Shown: positions 8,280 through 16,445 of the stretch, piece after piece
Layout of the letters: each line of letters opens with the position of its first letter
Position numbering within the stretch: position 1 is the stretch's first letter
Assembly: GCA_036490715.1 (NCBI GenBank)
Contig: DASXDL010000037.1
Span: 124,001-188,000, forward strand
Source of the DNA: FEN-1191 sp036490715
Lineage (GTDB): Bacteria > Pseudomonadota > Gammaproteobacteria > Steroidobacterales > Steroidobacteraceae
Length of the DNA: 64,000 nt
Direction: 5' to 3'
Program-made: the position numbers and the translations under genes
The notes under the pieces: model-generated
Databases searched by the model: none
What the model was told of the DNA's origin: nothing
The model's input: the letters and a program-made list of their open reading frames with translations, nothing else

Positions 8280-10831
8280 CTGCGTTTCGAACTGGGCTTC
8301 AGCGGCTCATCTGCGTGGCTGCAATGGCCGGCTCGGCGGCCGCCGGCGGCGGCGCCGACCTGTCGGCGGTGGTGCACCCGCTGCAATGGCCGGCGACGAC
8401 GCGCACCACACCCCTCAATCCCGGCATCGAGCAGTTCGTCGATCAGCTGCTAGCGCAGATGAGCACCGAGGAGAAGGTCGGGCAGCTGGTTCAGGCCGAC
8501 ATCGCTTCGATTACGCCGCAGGACCTGCATCAGTACAAGCTCGGGTCCATCCTGGCCGGCGGTAACGCCGCGCCCGGCAACGATGTGCGCAGCCCGGCAG
8601 CGCGCTGGCTCGATCTGGCCAATGCTTTCTACCGGGCCTCAATCGCCGATCCACCATCGTCGCATCAGGCCATTCCGGAGCTATTCGGCATCGATGCCGT
8701 GCACGGCGACTCGCGTATCCCCGGCGCCACGGTGTTCCCGCAGAATGTCGGTCTGGGTGCGGCCGGCGACCCGGCCTTGATCGAGCAGATCGGTCAGGTC
8801 ACGGCCGAAGAGATCGCGGCCACCGGGCTGGACTGGACCTTCGCTCCGACGGTGGCCGTGGTGCGCGACGTGCGCTGGGGCCGCTCGTACGAGAGCTACT
8901 CCGAGGACCCGGCGCTGGTGGCGAGCTATGCGCGCGCCATGGTGTCGGGCCTGCAGGGCGAGCTGGGCACCGAGCAGTATCTGGCGCCACGGCGCACGCT
9001 CGCCACCGTCAAGCACTTCCTCGGTGATGGCGGCACCATCAACGGTCGCGACCAGTTCGACAATCTGTCGGACGAGCGCACGCTGCGCGAGGTTCACGCC
9101 GCCGGCTACCCGGCCGCCATCGAAGCCGGAGCGCTGACCGTGATGGCCTCGTACAACAGTTGGCACGGCGTCAAGATGCACGCCAATCACGCGCTGCTTA
9201 CCGACGTGCTGAAAGGTCGGTGGCAATTCCCGGGATTTGTAGTCGGCGACTGGAACGCGCAGGAGGAACTGCCCGGCTGCACGAAGTTCGATTGCCCAGC
9301 CATGCTGCTCGCGGGCGTGGACATGTACATGGCACCCGACAGCTGGCGCCAGATTTACACCAATTTGCTGACTGAAGTGCGCTCAGGAAGCATACCGATG
9401 GCGCGGCTGGACGATGCCGCGCGCCGCGTGCTGCGCGTCAAGAGCATGGCCGGCCTGTTCTCCAAAGGGCCGCCCAGCGAGCGCCCCGGGGCCGGTCACT
9501 TCGATCAGCTCGGCAGCGTTGCACACCGCGCGGTTGCCCGCCAAGCGGTGCGCGAATCACTGGTACTGCTGAAGAACAACGGACACTTCCTGCCGCTCGA
9601 TCCGCACACGCGCGTGTTGGTAGCAGGCGCCGGCGCCGATGACATCGGCATGCAGTGCGGCGGCTGGACCATCGACTGGCAAGGCGAGCACAACACTAAC
9701 GCGGACTTCCCCGGCGGCACATCGATCTTTGCCGGCATTCGTGCCGCGGTCGAGGCAGCCGGCGGCTCGGCAACCTTGAGCCCGGACGGCAGCTTTCAGC
9801 AGCGCCCCTCGGTTGCAATCGTGGTGTTTGGCGAGACGCCGTACGCCGAGTTCGAGGGCGATCGCGAGACGCTCGAGTTCTCTCCGCACGATCGCACTCA
9901 GCTGCAGATCCTGCAGCGACTGAATCAGGCCCACATTCCGATCGTCAGCGTATTTCTGTCGGGACGACCGATGTGGGTCAATCGCGAGCTCAATCTGTCC
10001 AAGGCCTTCGTGGCGGCGTGGTTGCCCGGTACCGAAGGCGCCGGGATTGCCGATCTGCTGTTCCGGCGCGGCGATCGCGCCGCCGGACCGGATTTCACTG
10101 GACGGCTGAGCTTCTCCTGGCCGGCAACCGCGATGCCAGTAACGTTTTCCGATTCCGGCGCCGTCAGCGGGGCGCAGTTCGCGCGCGGCTTCGGACTCTC
10201 GCTGTCCCAGTCGACCGAGTTGCCACGCCTATCCGAGGATCCCAGGATTCCGCCCGAACTGCTGGTGCGAGACACCTATTTCCACGCCGGACACGTGACC
10301 GCACCCTGGTCCATCTACCTCAGCGACTCCGCCGGAGGTGTGCGCCTGACCACGGCTTCGCAGCCGAGTCCCGGCGACGCCGTCAGCGTGCGACTCGAGG
10401 CGCCGGCGGTGCGCGTCAGCTGGTCGGGCCACGGCCCAGGCGTGTTCTCGATCGGCGGCCGCGCGGTCGACCTGCGCCCCAACGCGCGCGCCGGCGCCGT
10501 GCTGACGGTGCGCTATCGCCTCGAGTCGCACCCGCGCCAGCCAGTGCGTGTCGGGCTCAGCTGCGAGGCGCCGCACGGAGCCACGGCCCAGATCGACTGG
10601 TCGCTATGCGGCACCCGCAGCGGCGCGGCGCTCGATCTGACAGCGAATTTCAACGCCGCGCCGATCGGTGCCTGGCAGACCCTGTCGATTCCGCTGCAGT
10701 GCCTGCAGCGTGCCGGCGCAGACTTCTCGCACGTTGCCTCGCCGCTGCTGCTGTCGACCAGCGGTGCCTTCGCGCTGAGTGTGTCGGAGGTACGGCTGGT
10801 GCCTGGGCCCGGCAAGCCGCGCTGTCCGTAA
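8276..10831 (+). CDS. GH3 beta-glucosidase / exo-glucanase (ExoP-like)
   Basis: 851-aa exported enzyme that should remove terminal beta-glucosyl units from oligosaccharides. Residues 1-25 look like a signal peptide. The GH3 N-terminal barrel shows MSTEEKVGQLVQAD, GIDAVHGDSRIPGATVFPQN, TVKHFLGDGG and GFVVGDWNA, with D325 as the expected nucleophile. GETPYAEFEGD lies in the second domain where the acid/base Glu of barley ExoI-type GH3 enzymes resides. A C-terminal beta-sandwich (from about residue 660) resembles the extra domain of marine ExoP glucanases. The ATG overlaps the GH2 stop codon, so the enzymes probably act on one polysaccharide. The next gene is convergent with a 9-bp gap. Confidence 0.93.
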   Translation: MTAFRTGLQRLICVAAMAGSAAAGGGADLSAVVHPLQWPATTRTTPLNPGIEQFVDQLLAQMSTEEKVGQLVQADIASITPQDLHQYKLGSILAGGNAAPGNDVRSPAARWLDLANAFYRASIADPPSSHQAIPELFGIDAVHGDSRIPGATVFPQNVGLGAAGDPALIEQIGQVTAEEIAATGLDWTFAPTVAVVRDVRWGRSYESYSEDPALVASYARAMVSGLQGELGTEQYLAPRRTLATVKHFLGDGGTINGRDQFDNLSDERTLREVHAAGYPAAIEAGALTVMASYNSWHGVKMHANHALLTDVLKGRWQFPGFVVGDWNAQEELPGCTKFDCPAMLLAGVDMYMAPDSWRQIYTNLLTEVRSGSIPMARLDDAARRVLRVKSMAGLFSKGPPSERPGAGHFDQLGSVAHRAVARQAVRESLVLLKNNGHFLPLDPHTRVLVAGAGADDIGMQCGGWTIDWQGEHNTNADFPGGTSIFAGIRAAVEAAGGSATLSPDGSFQQRPSVAIVVFGETPYAEFEGDRETLEFSPHDRTQLQILQRLNQAHIPIVSVFLSGRPMWVNRELNLSKAFVAAWLPGTEGAGIADLLFRRGDRAAGPDFTGRLSFSWPATAMPVTFSDSGAVSGAQFARGFGLSLSQSTELPRLSEDPRIPPELLVRDTYFHAGHVTAPWSIYLSDSAGGVRLTTASQPSPGDAVSVRLEAPAVRVSWSGHGPGVFSIGGRAVDLRPNARAGAVLTVRYRLESHPRQPVRVGLSCEAPHGATAQIDWSLCGTRSGAALDLTANFNAAPIGAWQTLSIPLQCLQRAGADFSHVASPLLLSTSGAFALSVSEVRLVPGPGKPRCP

Positions 10832-10840
10832 TGCGCAGCG

Positions 10841-11599
10841 CTAGCGGGCGCGGCGTTCGATAAAGGCCTGAAAGCGGGCCTGCGCCTCTGGGCTCGCAAG
10901 GCGTTCGGCAAATGCAACACACTCGGCCTCGACGCGCGCGAGCATGCGCTCCGGCTCGCGCATCAGTCGCCGCGTGGCCTGCAGCGACTGCGGCGGTTGC
11001 GCCGCCAGCCGCTGCGACGCCGCCAGCGCCCGGGCGCTGACTTCCGCTGCCGGCAGCGCGGCATTGGCCAGCCCGAAGCTGGCGGCGGTGCGGCCGTCCA
11101 GGACCTCGCCCAGAGCGAACAGTGCGAATGCACGAACGTGCCCGATGCGAGCCGGCATCAACCAGCTCGATGCCGCCTCCGGCACCAGCGCCAGGTCGAC
11201 GAACGGCGTGGACAGACGTGCGTCCTCGGCTACGTATGCCAGATCGCAATGAAGCAGCAGTGTGGTGCCAATCCCGACCGCGCGCCCGCGCACGGCAGCG
11301 ACCAGTGGCTTGTCAAAGCTCGCCAGCGCACGCAGGAATCGGAATACCTCCGACTGCGCTAACGGCGTGTCCACCTGTCCGAGGGTGATGAAGTCACCAA
11401 TATCGTTACCGGCACAGAAGTCATCGCCTTCGGCATCCAGCAGCACCACATGGACGGCGCTGTTCGCACTCGCCTGCTCCAGCGCCGCGGTGAGCAGCCG
11501 ATACATGGGTACGCTGAGCGCATTTTTCTTCTCGGGCCGGGCTAGAGTCAGTGACATAACTCCGGCTTCGGTCCGGCTTCGAACCAGCGTCGCTGTCAT
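10841..11599 (-). CDS. Enoyl-CoA hydratase/isomerase family protein (ECI2-like)
   Basis: 252-aa crotonase-fold enzyme. The oxyanion-hole segments are visible as EGDDFCAGNDIGDF and AAVRGRAVGIGTTLLLHCDL. The segment TPFVDLALVPEAASS has Glu at the place used by peroxisomal-type delta3,delta2-enoyl-CoA isomerases (TPF..L...PE..SS), while the first hydratase Glu is not evident, so isomerase activity is more likely than hydration. The ATG at 11599 has GGAGGT seven bases before it and is preferred over the ATG at 11614. It is divergent from the SDR gene (72-bp gap), so the two may act together on acyl-CoA or lipid substrates; this is inference. Confidence 0.88.
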   Translation of the reverse strand: MTATLVRSRTEAGVMSLTLARPEKKNALSVPMYRLLTAALEQASANSAVHVVLLDAEGDDFCAGNDIGDFITLGQVDTPLAQSEVFRFLRALASFDKPLVAAVRGRAVGIGTTLLLHCDLAYVAEDARLSTPFVDLALVPEAASSWLMPARIGHVRAFALFALGEVLDGRTAASFGLANAALPAAEVSARALAASQRLAAQPPQSLQATRRLMREPERMLARVEAECVAFAERLASPEAQARFQAFIERRAR

Positions 11600-11670
11600 A
11601 TAACGCACCTCCATGCTCGGCCAGCGGCGATGCTAGCGCGTCGGTCGCGGCGCTGACATCCTGTAGAGCT

Positions 11671-12501
11671 ATGGTCACCAGTCTTTCGGGCAAGACCCTG
11701 TTCATCACCGGCGCCTCGCGCGGCATTGGGCTGGCGATCGCGGTGCGCGCCGCGCGCGATGGTGCGCGAGTGGCGATCGCTGCCAAGACCAGCACCCCGC
11801 ATCCTAAGCTCCCGGGCACCATCCACACGGCGGCTGATCAGGTGCGCGCCGCCGGCGGACAGGCGCTGGCGCTCGAGTGCGACATCCGCTTCGAGCAGCA
11901 GATCGAGGCGGCGGTGGAGCGGACGGTTGAGAGCTTCGGTGGCATCGATATCTGCGTGAACAACGCCAGCGCCATCAGCCTGACGTCGACGCTGCAGACT
12001 GATCCCAAGCGCTACGACCTGATGCATCAGATCAACGCGCGCGGCACCTTCCTTGTGTCCCGCGCCTGCATACCGCATTTGCGCCGTGCAGCCAATCCGC
12101 ACGTGCTGATGCTGTCGCCGCCGCCGACCCTGGTACCGGCGTGGTTCGCACCTTACCCGGCCTACGCCCTGGCCAAGTACTCGATGAGCATCTATGCCAT
12201 GGCGATGGCGCAGGAATTTCGTGGCGACGGCATCGCCTTCAACACCTTGTGGCCACAAACCATTATCGGCACCGCCGCGATTCGCAATCTGCTCGGCGGT
12301 GAGCCGGCCATGCATCGCAGTCGCAAGCCCGAAATCGTCGCCGATGCGGCGCACCTGATCCTGACCAAACCCAGTCGCGAATTCACCGGCCGACATTGCA
12401 TCGACGAGCAGCTGCTGGCTGAGGCCGGAGTGACCGACTTCTCGGCCTACCGAACCGCGCCGGGGACCGACGCACTTACGCCCGACCTGTTTGTGCCGTG
12501 A
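11671..12501 (+). CDS. SDR family oxidoreductase (HSDL2-like)
   Basis: 276-aa NAD(P)-dependent short-chain dehydrogenase. TGASRGIG (residues 14-21) binds the cofactor, NNAS is the structural Asn motif, and YALAK carries the catalytic Tyr and Lys. The segment LSPPPTLVPAWF before the catalytic Tyr and the long loop AAKTSTPHPKLPGTIHTAAD after strand 2 are features of the HSDL2-like subgroup. The substrate is unknown. The stop codon overlaps the GTG start of the debranching enzyme gene. Confidence 0.9.
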   Translation: MVTSLSGKTLFITGASRGIGLAIAVRAARDGARVAIAAKTSTPHPKLPGTIHTAADQVRAAGGQALALECDIRFEQQIEAAVERTVESFGGIDICVNNASAISLTSTLQTDPKRYDLMHQINARGTFLVSRACIPHLRRAANPHVLMLSPPPTLVPAWFAPYPAYALAKYSMSIYAMAMAQEFRGDGIAFNTLWPQTIIGTAAIRNLLGGEPAMHRSRKPEIVADAAHLILTKPSREFTGRHCIDEQLLAEAGVTDFSAYRTAPGTDALTPDLFVP

Positions 12502-14615
12502 CAGCCGACCGCCGCAAGCAAACTCGTGACGGCGCCACCGATGCTGTCGGCGGGGCCGGAACCAGAACTGCCGTGCGCATGGGCCGGGCCCAGTTCGCCG
12601 AGGCTGGCCCGGCGCTCGAATCCGAGTGGCTGGTGACCAATGGCATCGGCGGATTTGCCTGCGGCACCGTCGCACAGGCCAACACTCGCCGCTACCACGG
12701 TCTGCTGGTGGCGTCGCTGCGACCGCCGCTGGAGCGCGTGCTCATGGTCGCCAAGGTCGACGCCCGGCTGCGCTACGCCGGGGCCGACTGGGATCTGGGA
12801 TGCAACGAGTTTGCCGATGGCACCCTCTCGCCGCGCGGCTTTGAGCTGCTGACCGCGTTCAGCATGGAGCTCGGCGCGCCAACCTGGATCTTTCAGTGCG
12901 GCGATGCCCTGCTGCGCCAGCGTCTGTGGATGAGCCGCGGTAGCAACACCTGTTACGTGAGCTACACGCTGCTTTGCGCAACCCACGCCGCAGAGCTCGA
13001 ACTGCTGCCGTTATGCACCTATCGCGACTACCACGCGCATGCGAACGGCGGTTGGCAGCTCGAGGTCGAAGCCGCAACCCGCCGCCTGACGATCCGGGCC
13101 TTTCCCGGCGCGCGCGCCTATGCGGTCGCGGTCGATCGCGGTGAAGTGGTCGCCGGTACCGACTGGTACTGGGGTTTCAAGCACCGCGCCGAGAGCGAGC
13201 GCGGTCTGGATACCTACGAAGACCTTTTCAAGCCGGGTTCGTTTCGAGTCCGGCTCGCTCCCGGACAAAGCGTCACGCTGACCGCCAGCGCAGAACCGGG
13301 TGCGCTCGAATCCGGCCGCAGTTCATTGCGTCGCGAGTTGCTGCGACGCCGGGCACTTTTGCGTGGCGTGCCACCCAGTGCGCCGCGGTGGATTCACCAG
13401 CTGACCCTCGCGGCCGATCAGTTCATCGTCCAGCGACGAACTCGCGATGCCGGCGACAACGCCAGTGGCACGACGATAGTGGCTGGCTATCCGTGGTTCG
13501 GCGACTGGGGCCGCGACACCATGATCGCGCTGCCGGGGCTGACGCTGTGTACCGGCCGGGTGGCGGATGCGGCGGCAATCCTGCGTACCTTTGCGTTGCA
13601 CGTAAGCGAGGGCATGCTGCCAAACCGCTTTCCGGACGACGGTACTCCGCCCGAATACAACACCGTCGATGCAACGTTGTGGTACTTCTACGCCATCGAC
13701 GCCTATCTGCGCACGCGCCCGGATCAACGACTGTTGCGCGATCTGTACCCGACACTGCGCGACATCATCGACTGGCACCGTCGCGGCACGCGTTACGCGA
13801 TCCAAGTGGATCCGGCCGACGGCCTGCTGCGAGCCGGAGTAGCGGGCACGCAGCTGACCTGGATGGACGCCAAATTCGGTGACTGGGTGGTCACCCCGCG
13901 CATCGGCAAGCCGGTGGAAGTCAATGCGCTTTGGCACTTTGCGCTCGAACGCATGGCGGCGTGGTCGCGATCGCTCGGGCAGGCCACCGCCGGCAACGGC
14001 TACGCCGCCGACGCCCGGCGCGTGCGCGCCGCGTTCGTCGACGGTTTCTGGTGCGAGGCGGCCGGCTATCTGTACGATGTCATCGACGGGCCGGACGGAC
14101 CGTGCGACGAGCGCGGTCGACGCGTCGATTTGAGCCTGCGGCCCAACCAGATCTTTGCCGTATCACTGACACCGAGCCTGCTGGATGCGCGGCGCGCCGG
14201 CGCGGTGATCAGCGCCTGCGCCCGCGAACTGCTCACCCCGGTCGGCCTGCGCAGTCTCTCGCCCCATCATCCCGACTATGCGGCTTGCTACATCGGCGCG
14301 CCGCGCCAACGCGACGCCGCCTATCACCAGGGCACGGTATGGGCGTGGTTGCTCGGTCCGTTTGCCCTGGCGCACTATCGCGTGTACGCCGATGCGGCAA
14401 GCGCCCACGCCCTGCTCGCCGGCCTGGCGCCGCATCTGAATTCCGGCTGTCTGGGTACCATCGGCGAGATTTTCGACGGCGACGCACCGCATGCGCCGCG
14501 CGGCTGCTTGGCCCAGGCATGGAGCGTGGCGGAGAGCTTGCGCGCCTGGTACGCAATCAGCCACGCGGAATCTCAGCGCAGCAGCCGCCGCGCCCCGGCC
14601 GCGGGAGCGATCTAA
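12498..14615 (+). CDS. Amylo-alpha-1,6-glucosidase / glycogen debranching enzyme family protein
   Basis: About 705 aa. Cytosolic enzyme expected to hydrolyse alpha-1,6 branch stubs of glycogen. The N-terminal GDE domain starts at SEWLVTNGIGGFACGT and RYHGLLVA. The C-terminal (alpha/alpha)6 domain carries WFGDWGRDTMIALPGL, MLPNRFPDDGTPPEYNTVDA, TWMDAKFGDWVVTPR, RPNQIFAVSL and YHQGTVWAWLLGPF, all family hallmarks. Translation probably starts at GTG 12498, overlapping the SDR stop (GTGA); an internal ATG at 12579 is the alternative. The downstream DUF2147 gene overlaps its TAA. Confidence 0.93.
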   Translation: MTADRRKQTRDGATDAVGGAGTRTAVRMGRAQFAEAGPALESEWLVTNGIGGFACGTVAQANTRRYHGLLVASLRPPLERVLMVAKVDARLRYAGADWDLGCNEFADGTLSPRGFELLTAFSMELGAPTWIFQCGDALLRQRLWMSRGSNTCYVSYTLLCATHAAELELLPLCTYRDYHAHANGGWQLEVEAATRRLTIRAFPGARAYAVAVDRGEVVAGTDWYWGFKHRAESERGLDTYEDLFKPGSFRVRLAPGQSVTLTASAEPGALESGRSSLRRELLRRRALLRGVPPSAPRWIHQLTLAADQFIVQRRTRDAGDNASGTTIVAGYPWFGDWGRDTMIALPGLTLCTGRVADAAAILRTFALHVSEGMLPNRFPDDGTPPEYNTVDATLWYFYAIDAYLRTRPDQRLLRDLYPTLRDIIDWHRRGTRYAIQVDPADGLLRAGVAGTQLTWMDAKFGDWVVTPRIGKPVEVNALWHFALERMAAWSRSLGQATAGNGYAADARRVRAAFVDGFWCEAAGYLYDVIDGPDGPCDERGRRVDLSLRPNQIFAVSLTPSLLDARRAGAVISACARELLTPVGLRSLSPHHPDYAACYIGAPRQRDAAYHQGTVWAWLLGPFALAHYRVYADAASAHALLAGLAPHLNSGCLGTIGEIFDGDAPHAPRGCLAQAWSVAESLRAWYAISHAESQRSSRRAPAAGAI

Positions 14616-15085
14616 TGCGAAGCGGAATGGGTCTGCGGCCCGCTGTTGTGGCGATACTGTCGCTGACGACCTCGGGCGTCGAAGCGGCAGCGGCCATCGA
14701 TCTGACGTCGCCCGCCGGATGGTGGCAGCCGATCGACGACAAGACAGGAAAACCGCTCGGGCTGATTCGAATCTATGAGCAGGACGGGCTGTTCTTCGGG
14801 CGTGTCGAGCCGAGCTCACCGGACGATGATCGCTCGCGCCGCTGTAGCCGTTGCACCGATGAGCGCCGCGACCAGCCGGTCATCGGGCTGCTGCTGATAC
14901 GCAATATGCGCCCGCAGGGCGACGAATATTCGGGCGGCGATATCCTTGATCCGGACACCGGGCGCGTCTATGGCTGCAAGTTCCGCCTGACCAACGGCGG
15001 CCGCGAGCTCATCATGCGTGGCTTTTTTGGCGTGTCACTTTTCGGTCGATCGCAGACCTGGCGGCGGACCGAAGCCCCCCACTAG
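14615..15085 (+). CDS. DUF2147 family exported protein
   Basis: 156 aa. An N-terminal signal-like stretch (VVAILSLTTSGVEAAAA) precedes the DUF2147 fold, recognisable from SPAGWWQPIDDKTGKPLGLI, GGDILDPDTGRVYGCKF and LIMRGFFGVSLFGRSQTWRR. Members are small periplasmic or surface proteins of unknown biochemical role. The ATG overlaps the previous TAA (TAATG), so it is translationally coupled. Its last 74 bp overlap the 3' end of the convergent AI-2E transporter gene, so parts of both proteins come from the same DNA read on opposite strands. Confidence 0.88.
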   Translation: MRSGMGLRPAVVAILSLTTSGVEAAAAIDLTSPAGWWQPIDDKTGKPLGLIRIYEQDGLFFGRVEPSSPDDDRSRRCSRCTDERRDQPVIGLLLIRNMRPQGDEYSGGDILDPDTGRVYGCKFRLTNGGRELIMRGFFGVSLFGRSQTWRRTEAPH

Positions 15086-16211
15086 CGGGATTCGCCGGAC
15101 CTAGGAACTCGAGCAGTGCGTGGCTGCCGTGGCGATGGGCGATCGCGACCTTCAAAGCCACCAGGGCGGGTATCGCGGTCACGATGCCGGCGACGCCCCA
15201 GAGGCAGCCTCCAAACCAGATCGCGAGGAATACCACCACCGGATTGAGCGCCAGGCGATGGCCAACCAGCAGCGGCTGCACCACCTGCCCCTCGATCGTG
15301 GCCAAGGCCAGATAGGCCGCCGGCACCGCAAGAATCCTGCCGATACTGTCGAAGCTCACCAGCGCAACCACCGACAGCACCACCAGCGTGGTGGCACCGC
15401 CGACGTAGGGAATGAAATTCAGCAGCGCGGCCATCGTGCCCCATAGAAACGGATTGGGCACTCCCAACACCAGCATCGTCAGCCCGGTGGCTATGCCCAG
15501 ACCGAGATTGATCAGCGCAATCGTGCCGTAATAGCGGCCGACCTCGGTCCGAATGGCCTCGACGACGCGCAGCGCCTGCACCGCTTCGACGTCGGCGGAC
15601 AATGAGGCCGCCATGCGTGCCAGCATCGGCGGACCGCCTGAGAGCAGGAACAGGCACAGGATCACCACCGTGATCGTGCTGACCAATCCCGAGCGCGTTT
15701 GGCTGAGCAGTTCCATCGCATTCATCGCGGGCGCGGGCGCCGCCGGGGCCGCGGCCGCGGGCGCGGGCGCGTCGCTGTGCGCGGGCGGCGCTGATGGGCC
15801 GCCGAGCGCTCCGGCGCGGCTGGTCAGGGTTTCGATCTGGTTCAGAAACTGCGCTACTGGGTGCACCTTGTGCTCGATCACTCGCATAGTGCGCGGCAAA
15901 CCCGAAAACCAGTCGCGCGCCGGCTGCTCCACCGCGTTGAAAGTGAGGCCGAGGATCGTCAGCAGCACGAACAGCAGCAATACCGCCGAAATACTGCGTG
16001 GCACCCCGTGGCCGTACAGCAGTTCCACCGCGCCCGACAGCATGGTGGCGAACAACAGTGCCAGCGCCACCGGGATGAACACCTCGTGCGCGGCGTACAG
16101 CACGCTGACGACCGCGCAGGTCGCGATCACCATGAGCGCGCGCGTGGCGGCCCTGAACGGCGGCTGTGGCGCGCGCAGCGGCGAGACCGGTGGCTCGTTT
16201 TCCGATTTCAT
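15012..16211 (-). CDS. AI-2E/PerM family membrane transporter
   Basis: 399-aa integral membrane protein with about eight hydrophobic segments. Typical features are the N-terminal helices (ALLFATMLSGAVELLYG), a soluble central part with an Ala/Pro-rich insert (about residues 140-165) and the conserved C-terminal half (NPFLWGTMAALLNFIPYVGG, VVQPLLVGHRLALNPVVVFL, GVAGIVTAIPALVALKVA). The family includes TqsA and sodium/proton antiporters, so the transported substrate is not predictable. The Ala/Pro insert is longer than usual. The 3' end overlaps the DUF2147 gene by 74 bp. Confidence 0.92.
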   Translation of the reverse strand: MKSENEPPVSPLRAPQPPFRAATRALMVIATCAVVSVLYAAHEVFIPVALALLFATMLSGAVELLYGHGVPRSISAVLLLFVLLTILGLTFNAVEQPARDWFSGLPRTMRVIEHKVHPVAQFLNQIETLTSRAGALGGPSAPPAHSDAPAPAAAAPAAPAPAMNAMELLSQTRSGLVSTITVVILCLFLLSGGPPMLARMAASLSADVEAVQALRVVEAIRTEVGRYYGTIALINLGLGIATGLTMLVLGVPNPFLWGTMAALLNFIPYVGGATTLVVLSVVALVSFDSIGRILAVPAAYLALATIEGQVVQPLLVGHRLALNPVVVFLAIWFGGCLWGVAGIVTAIPALVALKVAIAHRHGSHALLEFLGPANPASGGLRSAARSAIDRKVTRQKSHA

Positions 16212-16303
16212 CCTGACCTCGATCTGCCGACAGCATAGTTGCGACCCTGCGGCGGGGCTGCTCCCGCTAAGGGCTGATTACCGGACGCCGATGACACTTG
16301 GCA

Positions 16304-16321
16304 CGTAGGACGGAACCTACG
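16304..16321. repeat. Perfect inverted repeat CGTAGG-N6-CCTACG
   Basis: Two 6-bp arms with a 6-bp spacer lie in the 234-bp gap between the divergent AI-2E transporter (start 16211) and the AsmA-like gene (start 16446). The size fits a dimeric repressor site or a short RNA hairpin. I do not recognise the binding protein. Confidence 0.4.
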
Positions 16322-16445
16322 GGGTGCAGACGCCGTAACGACGTCGGCCGCTGCGCATCGCGCGGCGCAGTCGGGCCGCCGTCCGACTTCTGCAGCCTGA
16401 AGGCACAGATAACGTCGCGCCCTGGCATCCAGCGGAAGCTCAATC

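Noticed and set aside
13931..14614. Long upstream extension of the DUF2147 reading frame
   Set aside because: It lies wholly inside the debranching enzyme gene in another frame and has Arg-rich, low-information sequence; the signal peptide begins at 14615.
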